Below are positions 1 through 11,327 of a stretch of 64,000 bases of DNA, in pieces. The stretch is from Hofstenia miamia. Its lineage: Eukaryota; Xenacoelomorpha; Acoela. Below the pieces are notes generated by a model, which saw only the letters and a program-made list of their open reading frames with translations, had not been told where the DNA came from and searched no databases. Location of the stretch: contig SCFE01000027.1 of NCBI GenBank assembly GCA_004352715.1, positions 1,202,294-1,266,293 of the forward strand. The letters run 5' to 3'. Both the position numbers and the translations under genes were made by a program. Each line of letters opens with the position of its first letter. Positions within the stretch are counted from its first letter, which is position 1.

Positions 1-1898
1 CAAATACTTGTCACCAAACTGATTGACAAAAATTAGAGGACAAATCATTCCTTATTGATTTTAGTTTATGCTGAAGGACCATGCCGACAATCTACATGCC
101 TTCCAAAAAATTAAAATGCAACTGGTACTTGTTTGATGATTAAACTTGTTTGTAAAAATTTAAAAATAGTTCCAAGAAAAGAAATTGGTTGTTGAAATAA
201 ATTCTTCAGAATTGAAATGTAGCTTATTTTTATCATGGTTTGTTTTATTAATAGAATGTCCAGATATGCTTTTTGTGCAGAGTAGCAGTCAGGATGCCAT
301 TGTGGGAACGACAATTTAGGTTTGAGTCCCTGACCACAAAATGCATTTATGTTATGCATAGGTGTAAGGCTTTTCCACGTTCACCCCTAGCTTGCAATTG
401 ATTGCAACTCAATATACATGTAGTAACAAATTTGGTAAGGGCTGAGTAGCCACAGTAGGATTAACTTTACTATTTTATATCCAAATTAATGACTATAATT
501 GACCAATAAGAAACCATATTATATTAGTTTGAATTATTGAATGTAAGTTAGAAAGCTGCTTTATTTGATAGTTATTTATTATCCCCATTTACATGAGATG
601 CGGAGCAGCTAAATTTGGCAAATTAGCCAATATGGCACCATTTGTTGTTCAACATTGTTTTTTATAGAATTTATTAATATGGGTTTACACGTGGTCTGTT
701 TTAGTAAAATATATTTATTTTGGTGAATTATTATTGGTTATACAAGGTAGAAAGCCAATCACAATTGAAAAGGCAAGCAAAATGATTGACAAGTTTTTTA
801 TCTATTACTAATACTGCTTGATGCGGAGGAGTGAATTCTGCTCCAGAGGAGCAATTAAATCAAGATAATGCGGTTACTAAAGCAGAGTACGTGTAGATGC
901 CCTTAATGCGGCTAGCTGCATCACTTGCAGGTATGGGGCAAATTTTTCCCACAGTGGATGCCCATGGGGCAAACACATTTTTTAGTTAAGAAAGATTGAA
1001 GCAAGATATTGCGAATTTTAGAGATTGTAAACGTACTTTTTACATCAAAGTTTCCTGCTTAGAAACAATTTGATTTACTTGTAAACTTAAGGTGTGTTCA
1101 GATGAGAGTCTTTTAATGCCCATTTTTTGACGAAAGTGCGTTCAGAGGAGCATCTTTTTGATATTTTCAATGTTTCTTTTCATATTCTAGTTTCCACTTG
1201 TTCCACAAGAAAAAGTTAAACTAGGTACTGGAAAATAAATTTCCAGGTTAAATATTTGTAGGTAATTAATCCAGGTACAAAAAAATAAATAGAGAATAGT
1301 ATTTATACACCAAACCATTGATTAGGGACTGTATTATTTCATATTTTACATACCTGGCAACTTAGGGAAAAAATATATATTTTTCGAATAGAATTTGACT
1401 TCAGTTATTTTTGATGTCTTTGTGGAATAATAATACAAGCATTTGAGAAATGTTTTTACAGAGTATCTAATATATGTAAAATCTGAATGATGTAATGCTT
1501 TCATCCAAAAGAGACTTTATAATTTGTTCTGAAGGAAATTTAAATTGAGCAATTATGTTTTACCATCATAATCTGATATCACTAGAACACTGAGACCAGT
1601 CATTCAGCACCTTTTCAGAAAATAAGTGTTAACGTTTTTGAAATAATGCAAGATAATTAAAAATGCGACCCTTTTAAATTTCAAGTAAATGACGCAGTAC
1701 ATATTTCTTATGGATTTATCAATATATAAGATTTACTTTCGTTTTAAATCAAACATCTTTCTTAAAGTAAGAGACTGGTCATTCATGACCTGAAAAGAAG
1801 TGAACGCATTAAGGACGCTTCTGATTGGTTAATCTGCATCCAATCTGCAGTTCACGGAAGAATTACATCCCACAGGACAGCAGGCATTTCTGTTCATC
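1..1898. other. AT-rich non-coding stretch
   Basis: I see no credible gene here. ORFs are short and without domain character. The only structured item is a weak tRNA-like SINE head around 280-345, listed separately. The rest is A/T-rich sequence with short homopolymer runs. Confidence 0.5.
278..345 (+). repeat. Possible tRNA-derived SINE head
   Basis: A box-B-like string GGTTTGAGTCC lies at 319-329, preceded by GGAACGACAATTTA, an arrangement common in tRNA-derived SINE heads. A candidate A box (TAGCAGTCAGG) lies about 35 nt upstream. I see no clear tail, second copy or target duplication in the window, so this could be chance resemblance. Pol III promoter function is not shown. Confidence 0.25.
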
Positions 1899-2292
1899 AT
1901 GTTGAAGGGAACGGCTGCTCTTATAGCATTGCAACAGTTGTGGAACACTGATGAGTCATCTGAGGAGGAGCAACTTGTTGATTACAAAGAAATTCCTGTG
2001 AATGTAGGCCTATGTGTTTCTGAAGAAAGCAGTCATGATGAATCTTACCATGCTGACGATGAAGAATTGAATACCACTTCTTCCGCTGCAGCCTACAAAT
2101 GTAGACCAAAACTGGAATAAACTCATTAGCATCGAGTATACTGCCTTCAACAAACCTTTTCTCCAAGTCCCCAGGAATCAAGCAGTTCGATAAAAGTAAG
2201 ATCAACTCTGAAATAAGTGCATAGCGACTTTTATTCACTCCAGAAATGATTAAACTGACACATAAACTTTCTAGAGTGAAGTTTTCTAATTT
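1899..2292 (+). pseudogene. Possible piggyBac-like transposase N-terminal remnant
   Basis: The first frame opens with an ATG and encodes 73 residues with an acidic stretch (TDESSEEEQ, later DDEE), like the acidic N-termini of piggyBac transposases. After a +1 shift near 2103 the next frame reads SPGIKQFDKSKINSEISA, a stop, then RLLFTPEMIKL. The last part resembles the start of the DDE_Tnp_1_7 domain, where an F-x-LFFTPEMI-like segment precedes the core. No catalytic aspartates are present, so at best this is a truncated, frameshifted N-terminus. The assignment rests on motif shape only. The antisense 124-residue ORF (1921-2295) is probably a shadow. Confidence 0.3.
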
Positions 2293-5200
2293 CATATTTT
2301 AGTTCTTTGCTAATAAAATCTGTTAAAACTATTGCTTTTTTCATATTTACCATGCATATCATTTAAGAATTAATCAAAGAATATCCACGAACTAGTTTAC
2401 ATTCAATATCACCAGTTAAGATTGGATAAATCTTGTATATTAATGATACGTTCTCGCATAACCGGTACCAGCGTGCGAGAGGGGGTGACCAGTCCGGCCA
2501 TTCTAGTGTTATACAAAGTGGAGCACAGAACTTTTTTCATTGTTATGAATAAAGTAAGAGTAAATCAAAGGCAGTAAAATGAATATGAGCATACGTTTCT
2601 ATTCGTGCAATATAAATATTGATATTGTCGTCTGTTGTTGCTTATCATAATTATATATAATGCTTTAAATATTACAGCGCCATTATGCGGCGTAAAAAAA
2701 TATCAATGCTTTTCGAAATTGCTGCAATGTGCACGTCTGTGATTTATGTGGGCCATGTATTTGCCTACGACAATCATTGCATTAACCGAATTGCATCAAC
2801 TGATATATTTAGAGATGCAATATTTATCCAATACAATATTGAGCACTCGAGGATGTCATTCTAGTAGCACTACGATTAAGAGTATACGTCAATTTTGCAT
2901 TTTTCATTACTGCTGCAATGGTTTAGATTCCAGTCTCCAAGCAAGCATTAAATCTATATGTTCAGAATAAGCCAAAGATATTTACTCATCTAATTTCTCT
3001 ACTAACATTTGCGAATTTTTTATTGGATTACTTCTTACTTACCAAAGACTTTCAAATATTTATGCTAGATTGGGGTTAAATAACTTTGGTATTCGCAATA
3101 AATCTCCACCACATTTTGTTTTATATAGTGGATTGTTGATGATAATCAATCTTTCCTGAATATTGTATATGATTCGCGTCATAAACATTGGAAAGGAAAA
3201 GCCATATGCAAAACACTGAAAAAAAATACATTGCTACCAATTAAGAATCTCCTGAATTCAAATAATTAAAATTTCTAATTGGGCAATGTGTGGGAAATAT
3301 TCCCCTAACCCTATTCCCCGAAATTTGTACATAAACAGTTTACTATTAATGTGCTTGATTACATTTATAAACGAATGGTTTTTCGAACTACCCTTTAAAT
3401 CTACAGTAATCAAATGTTTTAAAATAAAATAGACCTCGTTGTCAAATTTAATCAACTACGATAATATTTAAGCCCCATTTATATTATTTATATGTAGAAA
3501 GTCGTATTCACAATTTCCCAATTTTGTTTTGCACTTAATTTATTTTAAAGGAAGTTCATTTATGAAGATAAAGGCACTTATTAAGCTTAATAACTAAAGA
3601 TTCTTTATAAACTCTTGTTCTCAAAGAAATGTTTGAAATTCTGTTATTTGTGTTCTGATGCCAAAATAGGAATGAATTTAAAAATAACTTTTGTGGTTGC
3701 ATTCAGTTCATATTTAAGTAAAGTGCAAAGACTTTGTTTAATTTATTGCAATTTTAATGTAAGCAATTGCAAACACCATGAATATAATAAGCCCTATTTT
3801 CATTAAGAAAAATTGGGTCATAAGGGCTGATATTTTCACAATAGTGGTCTGCAACATGGTTTGGGAACACAAATCCAATCCCAAGAGTTATAGAAACTAA
3901 TAATTTGTCATAAAGCCACAATCACAAGGCTAAATTTTGTGCAACCTAAGAATACATTATATATATAATATGCTGTCAAATTGTTCAATATGCGTTTGAA
4001 ATTCGATTGAACATTTTTTCCTTAACTAGGCCTACTACATATACGGTCAACAATCAATATTGCTGCCCGTTGGCATTGTACATGTATATAGACTTTATCA
4101 CGGTTCTGAAACTTAGTCAATCATGATTTATCCTTCATTATATTCAAAATAGAAATTCTCCCTGCATATCCTATTGGTATAAGCAAAATTATATTAGCAT
4201 TAATTGTATCTAACATCAGATTGATATTGTAAAGATAAAGTTTATCTAATTTTAGTGAAAATTTCAATAGACATTTTCTCACAAATTCACAAATGATAAT
4301 TAGGAAATCTTTCCTACCATCTATTTGATTTTACATCAGTTGATATAATTTATCATCTGATAAAAAATCCAATAGTGCCAATGCTATTGGGTAACTCCGG
4401 GTTTTTTCATAAAATAATGAGATGATAAAAAATCGCCAATTGAACAAAAATAATTGTATGTTCGACTAATATCTGCTAATAAAATTCGATAGTACGAACA
4501 GACCATTAGCCAAACTTTATTTTCGGACGGACATTATCGCGCCAATTAAATCGTTTAAGCAAAACAAAAAATTATTCCGTTCACCCATATTTTTCGTCGA
4601 GTATACTGACTTTTACAAATTTTCAGGGCTAGTACTTTTTTTCATTCTTGCAAATCTCAAATTTTCCAAATTTATCTCAAAATTGAAAGAAAAATATCTC
4701 GTAATAATTGCAACTTAGCAACCTTCAAATGCTTATTAACCAATGACAATGGTCTAACCAAATTTGAATTATAGCAAATACCCTAGCTCAAAATTCTTTG
4801 ATAACTTTGAGGATCTTAAAGAAACTTTTTACAATTCTTTGCAAGAAATTGGCAAGTTTTTTGAGGAAATTAAAGAAATTTCTTTTAAGAAATAGAAGAA
4901 TTTAAAGAAATATATTTATCAAAATACACAATATCAAAATTTACAAATAAAACTTCTAAGTGAACACTATTACAAAAGACAGTCAATATATTCATTCCAT
5001 TTATTGGCAATGTGGTTTTCCAATAAAATCGACTCACTGCAACCTGTGACAGCATCTAAAGCAAAAGACGATTGTTGTACACAATAAATTCTAATCTCAT
5101 AAAATGGTAACATTCCTGGTGCACAGACATTTTGATACCGCATAAATGTATATGTATATACAAGTTAATGAAACTTATTGGAAATTGCTATACATTTAAC

Positions 5201-5458
5201 ACACATTTATATCATTGAAGATCGTTAATATGAAACTCAAAGATGTTAAGATATGACCAATATTTCAACCATACAAAATCGAATATATATTTAAGAATAA
5301 AGACTAAAAGAACATCTTAGTGGACATTTAAACACAGAAGTCTACAAAAAAACTCCCTACAAGATTGACCACTCATTCAAAAAATGATGTTGGTTATTTT
5401 AAATTCCAAAAACCTAATTGTTGTGAAAAATGATATCAATTTTTGCTCACTCACCCAT
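2293..5458. other. AT-rich non-coding stretch
   Basis: No ORF here has recognisable domains, and I see no long repeat or RNA gene. A small GC island (CCGGTACCAGCGTGCGAGAG, about 2462-2481) is notable only against its AT-rich surroundings. Confidence 0.5.
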
Positions 5459-5645
5459 GGATCAATGTTTACAAGTATTTGCCATTATNTTGCTCCCAAA
5501 GCGGGGGTGCGGCTTTTCTATACGGAAACATTTGAAAAACATCTCGCGAAAATACCTAATTTGCACATATATTGTAAACTAAAGTACGGGATCTTGCTGC
5601 AATATACATTAAAGTAGGATCAATGTTTACAAGTATTTGCCATTA
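5459..5645. repeat. Repeat fragment bracketed by a 30 bp direct repeat and a single n
   Basis: The 30 bp before the n at 5489 (5459-5488, GGATCAATGTTT...) is repeated right after the inserted block (5616-5645). The block (5490-5615) is a partial copy of the repeat at 8588-8715, beginning in the middle of its hairpin. A real insertion with a 30 bp target duplication is possible. A patch by the assembler, marked by the single n, is more likely. Confidence 0.6.
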
Positions 5646-5805
5646 TAATATAGTGATGTTAGAGAATGATTTGTGAAAGGATAGTAAACTTTATAAAATA
5701 TTTTCGTAGAATCAAAAAATCTTGCATATACAGAATAACAAGTATATTTATTTTGAAATAATTTAAGCGTAGCTTAGCTAACCCAGCTGCCCTTACCTAC
5801 GCGAC

Positions 5806-5808
<3 letters not shown>

Positions 5809-5846
<38 letters not shown>

Positions 5847-5860
5847 TGTATATATATACT
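5809..5860. repeat. (TA)n microsatellite
   Basis: An uninterrupted TA tract is followed by a TACATGTATATATA tail. A very similar tail follows the n at 7368, suggesting the same microsatellite-flanked repeat occurs twice. Confidence 0.9.
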
Positions 5861-6426
5861 TCAATATTATGAATGCAAGAAATCGTTTGAAATTCATTTG
5901 CTCAAATGAAAAACCTATTAGTTTGCATTGAAATTAGGCCACTGATAGCTGGAACTCAAAATGATTGAATCCATTAGTATTAATGCCTTTCTAAATTCTT
6001 TAAATGCATTAGCATATTAATGAATGCGAAGTTGTACAAATGCCTTTCATCTAAATATCCAATTCTAAAAATTCTTTTAAAATGTATTTGCTAAAACAAA
6101 TTCTCATTGCAAATATATTTGCTAAAGCTGTTATGCTCTAGAATATTACAATTGCTATCACAATCTTAAAAAAATATTAATAAAACTCTATTCATCACAT
6201 ATTATTATAGATATTTACAATTTCAATAGTAGGAATTACAAAATTATTTTCTGGTTTGTTATTGATCATATTGCGGATAGTTACTTAACTTTGACGCACA
6301 TTTAGATGATAATTTAAACATTTATCCTTAATTTTGAGGAAATTTCAAGGTCATGAAATTTGATAAATTTATTTATAGTTATCTCGAGTAAACGAATTGA
6401 TTATTTGGAAACAAAAAACTTGGCCC

Positions 6427-6500
6427 AAGACAACTAAATTATCATAAAATGATCTATAATACGGTATTTTACATCATTTTATGATAATTTAGTTTTGTCT
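6427..6500. other. Perfect 22-bp hairpin with 19-nt loop
   Basis: Bases 6432-6453 are the exact reverse complement of 6473-6494, separated by a 19 nt loop. Outside the perfect stem, AGACA/TGTCT can pair again across a small bulge. This is a remnant short inverted-repeat element or a hairpin-RNA candidate. There is no direct evidence of transcription. Confidence 0.6.
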
Positions 6501-6992
6501 ACAAATTGAGTTGAAGAGAAAGACTTTCTTAAGTAAATCATATTTTGCTTCTGGCCTATATAGCCTACTAAATTTCCTCCCATTACATATTATGAAACCA
6601 GAAAACAGCCAAATTCAAGCTTTGCATTATAGATTGATGTTTACTTGTGAAAATAATTTTACTTGAATATATTAGCCTATCAAAGACAATTAAGGGAGAA
6701 TTTGAAATAGATCGGTAGCTATTGTACTGGTGTAAAGTTGCAATAATGTACAAAATAATTCGTTCCCATCCACTTAATCATACAAAAATTATTGTAGCTG
6801 TAAAAATAATTTTATGACTCTGTTTTCATATGTTTTTAAGAGTTAGAATCCATAAATGTTTCTTATGGATTGACCGCGAAAAACCTTTGCAGAGTACTAC
6901 TGTCTATCTCTCTATTTAATAGTGATATAAGAATTATTTTTATTATATTTTAAGCAGTATTTCCTATGTCTTCAAAATTTCAAAATTTAGAN

Positions 6993-7366
6993 CTCCCAAA
7001 GCGGGGGTGCGGCTTTTCTACGGAAACATTTGAAAAACATCTCGCGAAGATACCTAATTTGCACATATATTGTAAACTAAAGTACGGGATCTTGCTGCAA
7101 TATACATTAAAGTAAAGTAATATCCTTGTTTAAAAGACAAACAATTAATTTATTAAAAATAAAACAATATTAAAGTATTAGAATGTATTGTTAATTTAGA
7201 AATAATATGCATGCAAATATCAAAAGCAATTTATATCAGAATCCTTTTAAGTACAATTATATAAATCTTCAAGGTTTATTAAATACACGAATTGGACTTA
7301 AAATTTTACTTCAAAGTTGTAAGAAATATCTGAATGATATAAATAAATATGTTTCATTGATTCAGT
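6993..7366 (+). repeat. Diverged copy of the 8.6-9.0 kb repeat, between single-n joins
   Basis: After the n at 6992 the sequence matches 8591-8962 over about 370 bp with small indels (for example AAAAGACAAACAATT here versus AAAAGAAAAACTATA there). It ends at a second n at 7368, followed by TA-rich sequence. It begins in the middle of the repeat's hairpin, so the n probably replaces the missing hairpin half. This is either a dispersed repeat copy or a misassembled allele. Confidence 0.7.
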
Positions 7367-7650
7367 GNTATATATATAATATATACATGTATATATAAGT
7401 AATAAATTAGGTTAAATTAATTGTCTCTACGATTACAATTAAAGTTAGGCGAACTTGTAGAATATGACATGCTGACAAATTAAACATAAATTTAGAGTCA
7501 AAAACGATGGGAAATACAATAAAATACACAAAAAGTTTAAAATATAATCAATATAGACCGATAACTTGTCATAATTCACCATATTTTTGTAGCACGCGGT
7601 AGTTATTTAAGCAACATAGCTTATGAAACTACAAAGTAATATAAAAATAN

Positions 7651-7742
7651 TTTGCTCAAAAAACTTTTTTCCTAAAAATCTTCTCCCAAGCTCGAGGTGC
7701 GGCTTATCTACGGATGCAGCTTATACACGGGTAAATACGGTA
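7651..7742 (-). repeat. MITE-like end, GTGTATAAGC family
   Basis: Read on the minus strand this starts TACCGTATTTACCCG and continues through GTGTATAAGCTGC. The copy at 8543 has the same start, with GCCGC instead of GCTGC. It follows a single n at 7650. The conserved terminus and dispersal suggest a non-autonomous DNA transposon family; I cannot assign a superfamily. Confidence 0.6.
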
Positions 7743-7867
7743 ATCATTTTGCATTCAACGTGATGTTTAAGAGGTTAATGCAATAATGCGCAATGACTTT
7801 TGCTCTGCGTCATACACTGTTATTTAACCTTATTCCAGTTGGGCTTTTTTATGTACGTTAAACAGTT

Positions 7868-7887
7868 GGGGGGCAAATTTGCCCCCC
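7868..7887. other. 20-nt GC-capped perfect palindrome
   Basis: Six G, then CAAATTTG, then six C form an exact palindrome inside a block (about 7840-8030) that is richer in GC than its flanks and ends at the single n at 8034. It is possibly part of a degraded element. I found no second copy in the window. Confidence 0.5.
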
Positions 7888-8542
7888 CTGTCTAGAATGC
7901 TCATTTCTTGACGAAATTCGAAAAAACTTTGTAGGGTCGTAGTATGACATGTTAACATCAAGAAAAAAAAGGTACCATCGTTTTTGGTCACGTGGTCATG
8001 TGATGACGTCATCATTTTATGTCGACATAGCTGNATTTAAGAAAATCTATAAACGTTTAGTTTAAATCAAGTCTATATCTTATGTAAAATTTCTTCATTA
8101 ATTGGAAGTAACAATGTTTTTGGTTATTTAGCAGAATTGAATATCATTTTATAATATATGAAATTCTAATATGAAGTATTCAACTTATCACTAACCTGCT
8201 GCAGATTAGGTATTGATCTTTGGATAGATGTTGAGGTTAGGCCCTGATTTTTACAAAATTGAAAAATTGTTGTTTCAAAATTGTTCTGAGTTCATCAAAT
8301 TACATCTCACATCTTTTTCTTTAAATATCAATTTTGACATGAATATGTTTGCATTAGCATAGAGAACTTTTCCAATACTTGGATTTGAAAAACTTCCACC
8401 AGTGACTCACTGACTGATCAGGAATAAATTCACGTTCACACGCATTGTAATGTAACTACCAACACGACTACCATGCTAGAACGTTTAGCAAAATAGCGCG
8501 GGAACTGCTGAACATAGCGTTTTAATTAGCCAATTAGATGAT

Positions 8543-8962
8543 TACCGTATTTACCCGTGTATAAGCCGCACCTTTTTCCACGAAAAATTGCTCCCAAAGC
8601 GGGGGTGCGGCTTTTCTATACGGAAACATTTGAAAAACATCTCGCGAAAATACCTAATTTGCACATATATTGTAAACTAAAGTACGGGATCTTGCTGCAA
8701 TATACATTAAAGTAAAGTAATATCCTTGTTTAAAAGAAAAACTATATATTAAAATAAAACAATATTAAAGTATTAGAATGTATTGTTAATTTAGAAATAA
8801 TATGCATGCAAATATCAAAAGCAATTTATATCAGAATCCTTTTAAGTACAATTATATAAATCTTCAAGGTTTATTAAATACACGAATTGGACTTAAAATT
8901 TTACTTCAAAGTTGTAAGAAATATCTGAATGATATAAATAAATATGTTTCATTGATTCAGTG
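8543..8962 (+). repeat. MITE-like repeat with terminal hairpin (best copy)
   Basis: This begins TACCGTATTTACCCG. CCGTGTATAAGCCGCACC (8554-8571) folds back on GGTGCGGCTTTTCTATACGG (about 8604-8623), giving a stem of about 18 bp around a loop of roughly 30 nt. Downstream sequence to 8962 is shared with 6993-7366, and the first 125 bp also with 5490-5615. This is the only copy without an n in the hairpin. Confidence 0.65.
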
Positions 8963-9989
8963 CTTGTAGATTATTTATGTTTGAAATATTTGCTAAGTGT
9001 ATGGTATTTCTAGTCTTAGTGTGATACAGAAACTGTATATGTTGCTAAGTCAAAGCTAGAAACATATATGTTACTAAAAACCGTTCAACATAAAATAATG
9101 CTCTGCAATTTCTTTAAAGATTTTAATGTAAATTGAAGTTTCTGCAAAGTTTTTAAAGATTTTTCAACTAGGGTAACCATCATTCGAAAGCTAATTTTAT
9201 TCTGGTGTACGGCTTCATTTTTAGATAGATGTCAGGGAGTTGCTACTCATAAATAAAAGGAACGCAATATAGGATTATTGAAATGAATATTTTTCTGGAA
9301 CACGCATTTTGTAAACAGCTGGAGTGCTTAAAGAAGTTTGCGATTTTACACTCACTTATACATTGATTTACATTACTGTTCACCATAACAATTTTCTTAA
9401 TCGAATTAATATATACAAGAAATTGATAAAGCGAGTCGCGATGTTTGTAAATAATTGTTCAGCTTATTTTTTCAATTTTTTTAGTAGGATTTGTGTAAGT
9501 TTTCCTTGTTTTTTTAAGATTGTCATCTATTAAAACAGTTCTGAAATGTGATGCTGAGCGGTATTTTGTTCAATGCAATAGTCTTGCGGTTGCCTGTCGG
9601 GCTGTTATAGAGGGTACATATCTCATAATGGGTTTTTGAAAAGTGTTTTTTCAAATTGTAATGCATATATATTTCATAGAATTTAGTGCTGCAATTTCAT
9701 AGATAATTATTTATATTACAGCTTACACACAAATATTTGTAATGATGTTTCTGATTCGTGGTGTAAGAATAACACAGCTATACACTTGTATAGTCGATGT
9801 CTATTAAAATCCTACCGAATCAATATTTTAGAAATGTTTAATTTATAAATCTTCGAACAGATAGAAATCGAAATTATGCATTCCCATACCGAGATGGGCG
9901 CAAAACCATTGATCACTGCTTGCAAATTTTTAATAACTACAGATTTAAAAATGTTTATGTTTGGAAGGTCTTCCGTTCTTTCTGCGGTA
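8963..9989. other. AT-rich non-coding stretch
   Basis: I see nothing definable. The minus-strand ORF at 9812-10039 overlaps the 3' end of the gene at 9990-10730 in another frame and could belong to its 3' UTR or to a shadow frame. Confidence 0.4.
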
Positions 9990-10730
9990 TTAAATATAGG
10001 AAAGAGGCTCATCTTCGCATGCCTGCCAAATGTTCTCATTAAAAATTTGTGTTAAATGCTTGGCAAGTACAAACATGCAATCAGCGGCCAATACAAACGT
10101 GTATTCTTTAAAAATCTTTCTCATTACATTGAAATCTTCCGTCTTTTTTAGCAGAGAAATTAAAAATACACAGACTGCTTCTTCAATTGAAATTTTCCAA
10201 AAATCGTCGCAAAAAGTTAAATCTCGCTCATCACATAAATTGAATTTTCTTACACAATCATATGTATCAATGACTGCAATGTCATGCCCAGCACTGTGTA
10301 ATTTAAAAGTAATGTCCATTCCAATATTTCAGGCGTTAACAATACATAGTATGCATTGTTGAGAAGCTTGATTTTATAAAGCAAATCCTCATTGAGATTT
10401 CTTTTGGTGCCCAATAAATCTTGTATCTCCTTTATTGTTGCTGCATTTGGAAACAGCGTTTTTTTCATTCTAAAAAGAATTGACATTACATCAAATAAAC
10501 AAACCCGTACAAGACATTCAATAACTGCTTTGAAGAAACATTGAAACCCGCACACAATAACTTTCTTTTCCTAATATGTGGAAGGTCTGTTAATGAGTCT
10601 TTCAGCACAATCACTTTTTGTTTATTGTGAGTTATGAGTTCGGATAACCTATTTAAATTGATTAAGACCACTGCTATTGAAAATGAATGAATAAGATTTG
10701 ATTAGCTGTGAGTTATATGATCTCACTCAT
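9990..10730 (-). CDS. Unrecognised 199-residue protein, four exons, 41-53 nt introns
   Basis: Three minus-strand ORF fragments in different frames join if short GT-AG introns are removed. The coding exons are 10730-10727 (ATGA), 10673-10511, 10469-10341 and 10293-9990. The introns are 53, 41 and 47 nt. Their donors are GTGAGA, GTACGG and GTTAAC, and their acceptors AATAG, TTTTTAG and ACACAG. The spliced length is 600 nt, exactly 200 codons with the stop. The ATG has an in-frame TGA shortly upstream, and the following exon has no ATG of its own start, which favours the tiny first exon. The product looks helical and soluble, with several Cys (for example KFNLCDERDLTFCDDFW). I see no signal peptide, membrane segment or known motif and do not recognise the family. 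Intron sizes match NLK's. The alternative is a frameshifted pseudogene. Confidence 0.5.
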
Positions 10731-10999
10731 TTTGGCCTTAATTAGTCAAACATATCTGCAACACCATGCTTTTTAAAACACACTTTTATCATTTTTATAA
10801 ATATATGTAAGTGTAGGACAACGACATTTGTACTTGTGCTGGCACTGATAAACAGTGTATATACAATTATCATGATGGATGGTTTTTTTGTTTTTAATAC
10901 CATAAGATTCTCCATTCTACAATAAATTTCATTATTTACCATTGTTGTATACATTAGTACTGATACTAAAAGCAAAAGGAATAAATTAGAGCACATAAA

Positions 11000-11327
11000 A
11001 TAAGATAAGATTTATTCCTTTATCCAAAGATAAGAAGGAACACACAAAAAGAACAATTTAAAAAAACTAAAATTACACTAAGAAGGTTTGATAAAGCTGC
11101 TATCAGCAAAAGCTGACGTGCCCTTGCCATATATGAAACCTGCATATGAGTGGTTTGACTAAATATTGCATCAATTTCTCTTTGAAGAAGTATATCATAA
11201 CATTATTTTCTATTAACTAAAACTGCATGAAACAGATGGTCAGAGGTCGTTATGATTTTGTTCACAAGAGAAACAAATTCCCTTCTAATGGCATCATTTG
11301 TTTTATCTATTACCCAGTTTGTTGGTA
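11000..11327 (-). pseudogene. Possible LINE 3'-end remnant
   Basis: Minus-strand frames are protein-like but broken (one contains REIDAIFSQTTHMQ, then ARARQLLLIAAL). An AT-rich, polyA-like end with TTATTCCTTTATCC on the plus strand follows. The piece stops exactly where the palindrome's left arm starts. A reverse-transcriptase remnant in the same orientation begins where the palindrome's tandem units end, so both may be parts of one LINE copy split by the insertion. The protein match is weak. Confidence 0.2.

Noticed and set aside
1921-2295. 124-residue minus-strand ORF
   Set aside because: It is antisense to the more plausible acidic, piggyBac-like frame and shows no domain.
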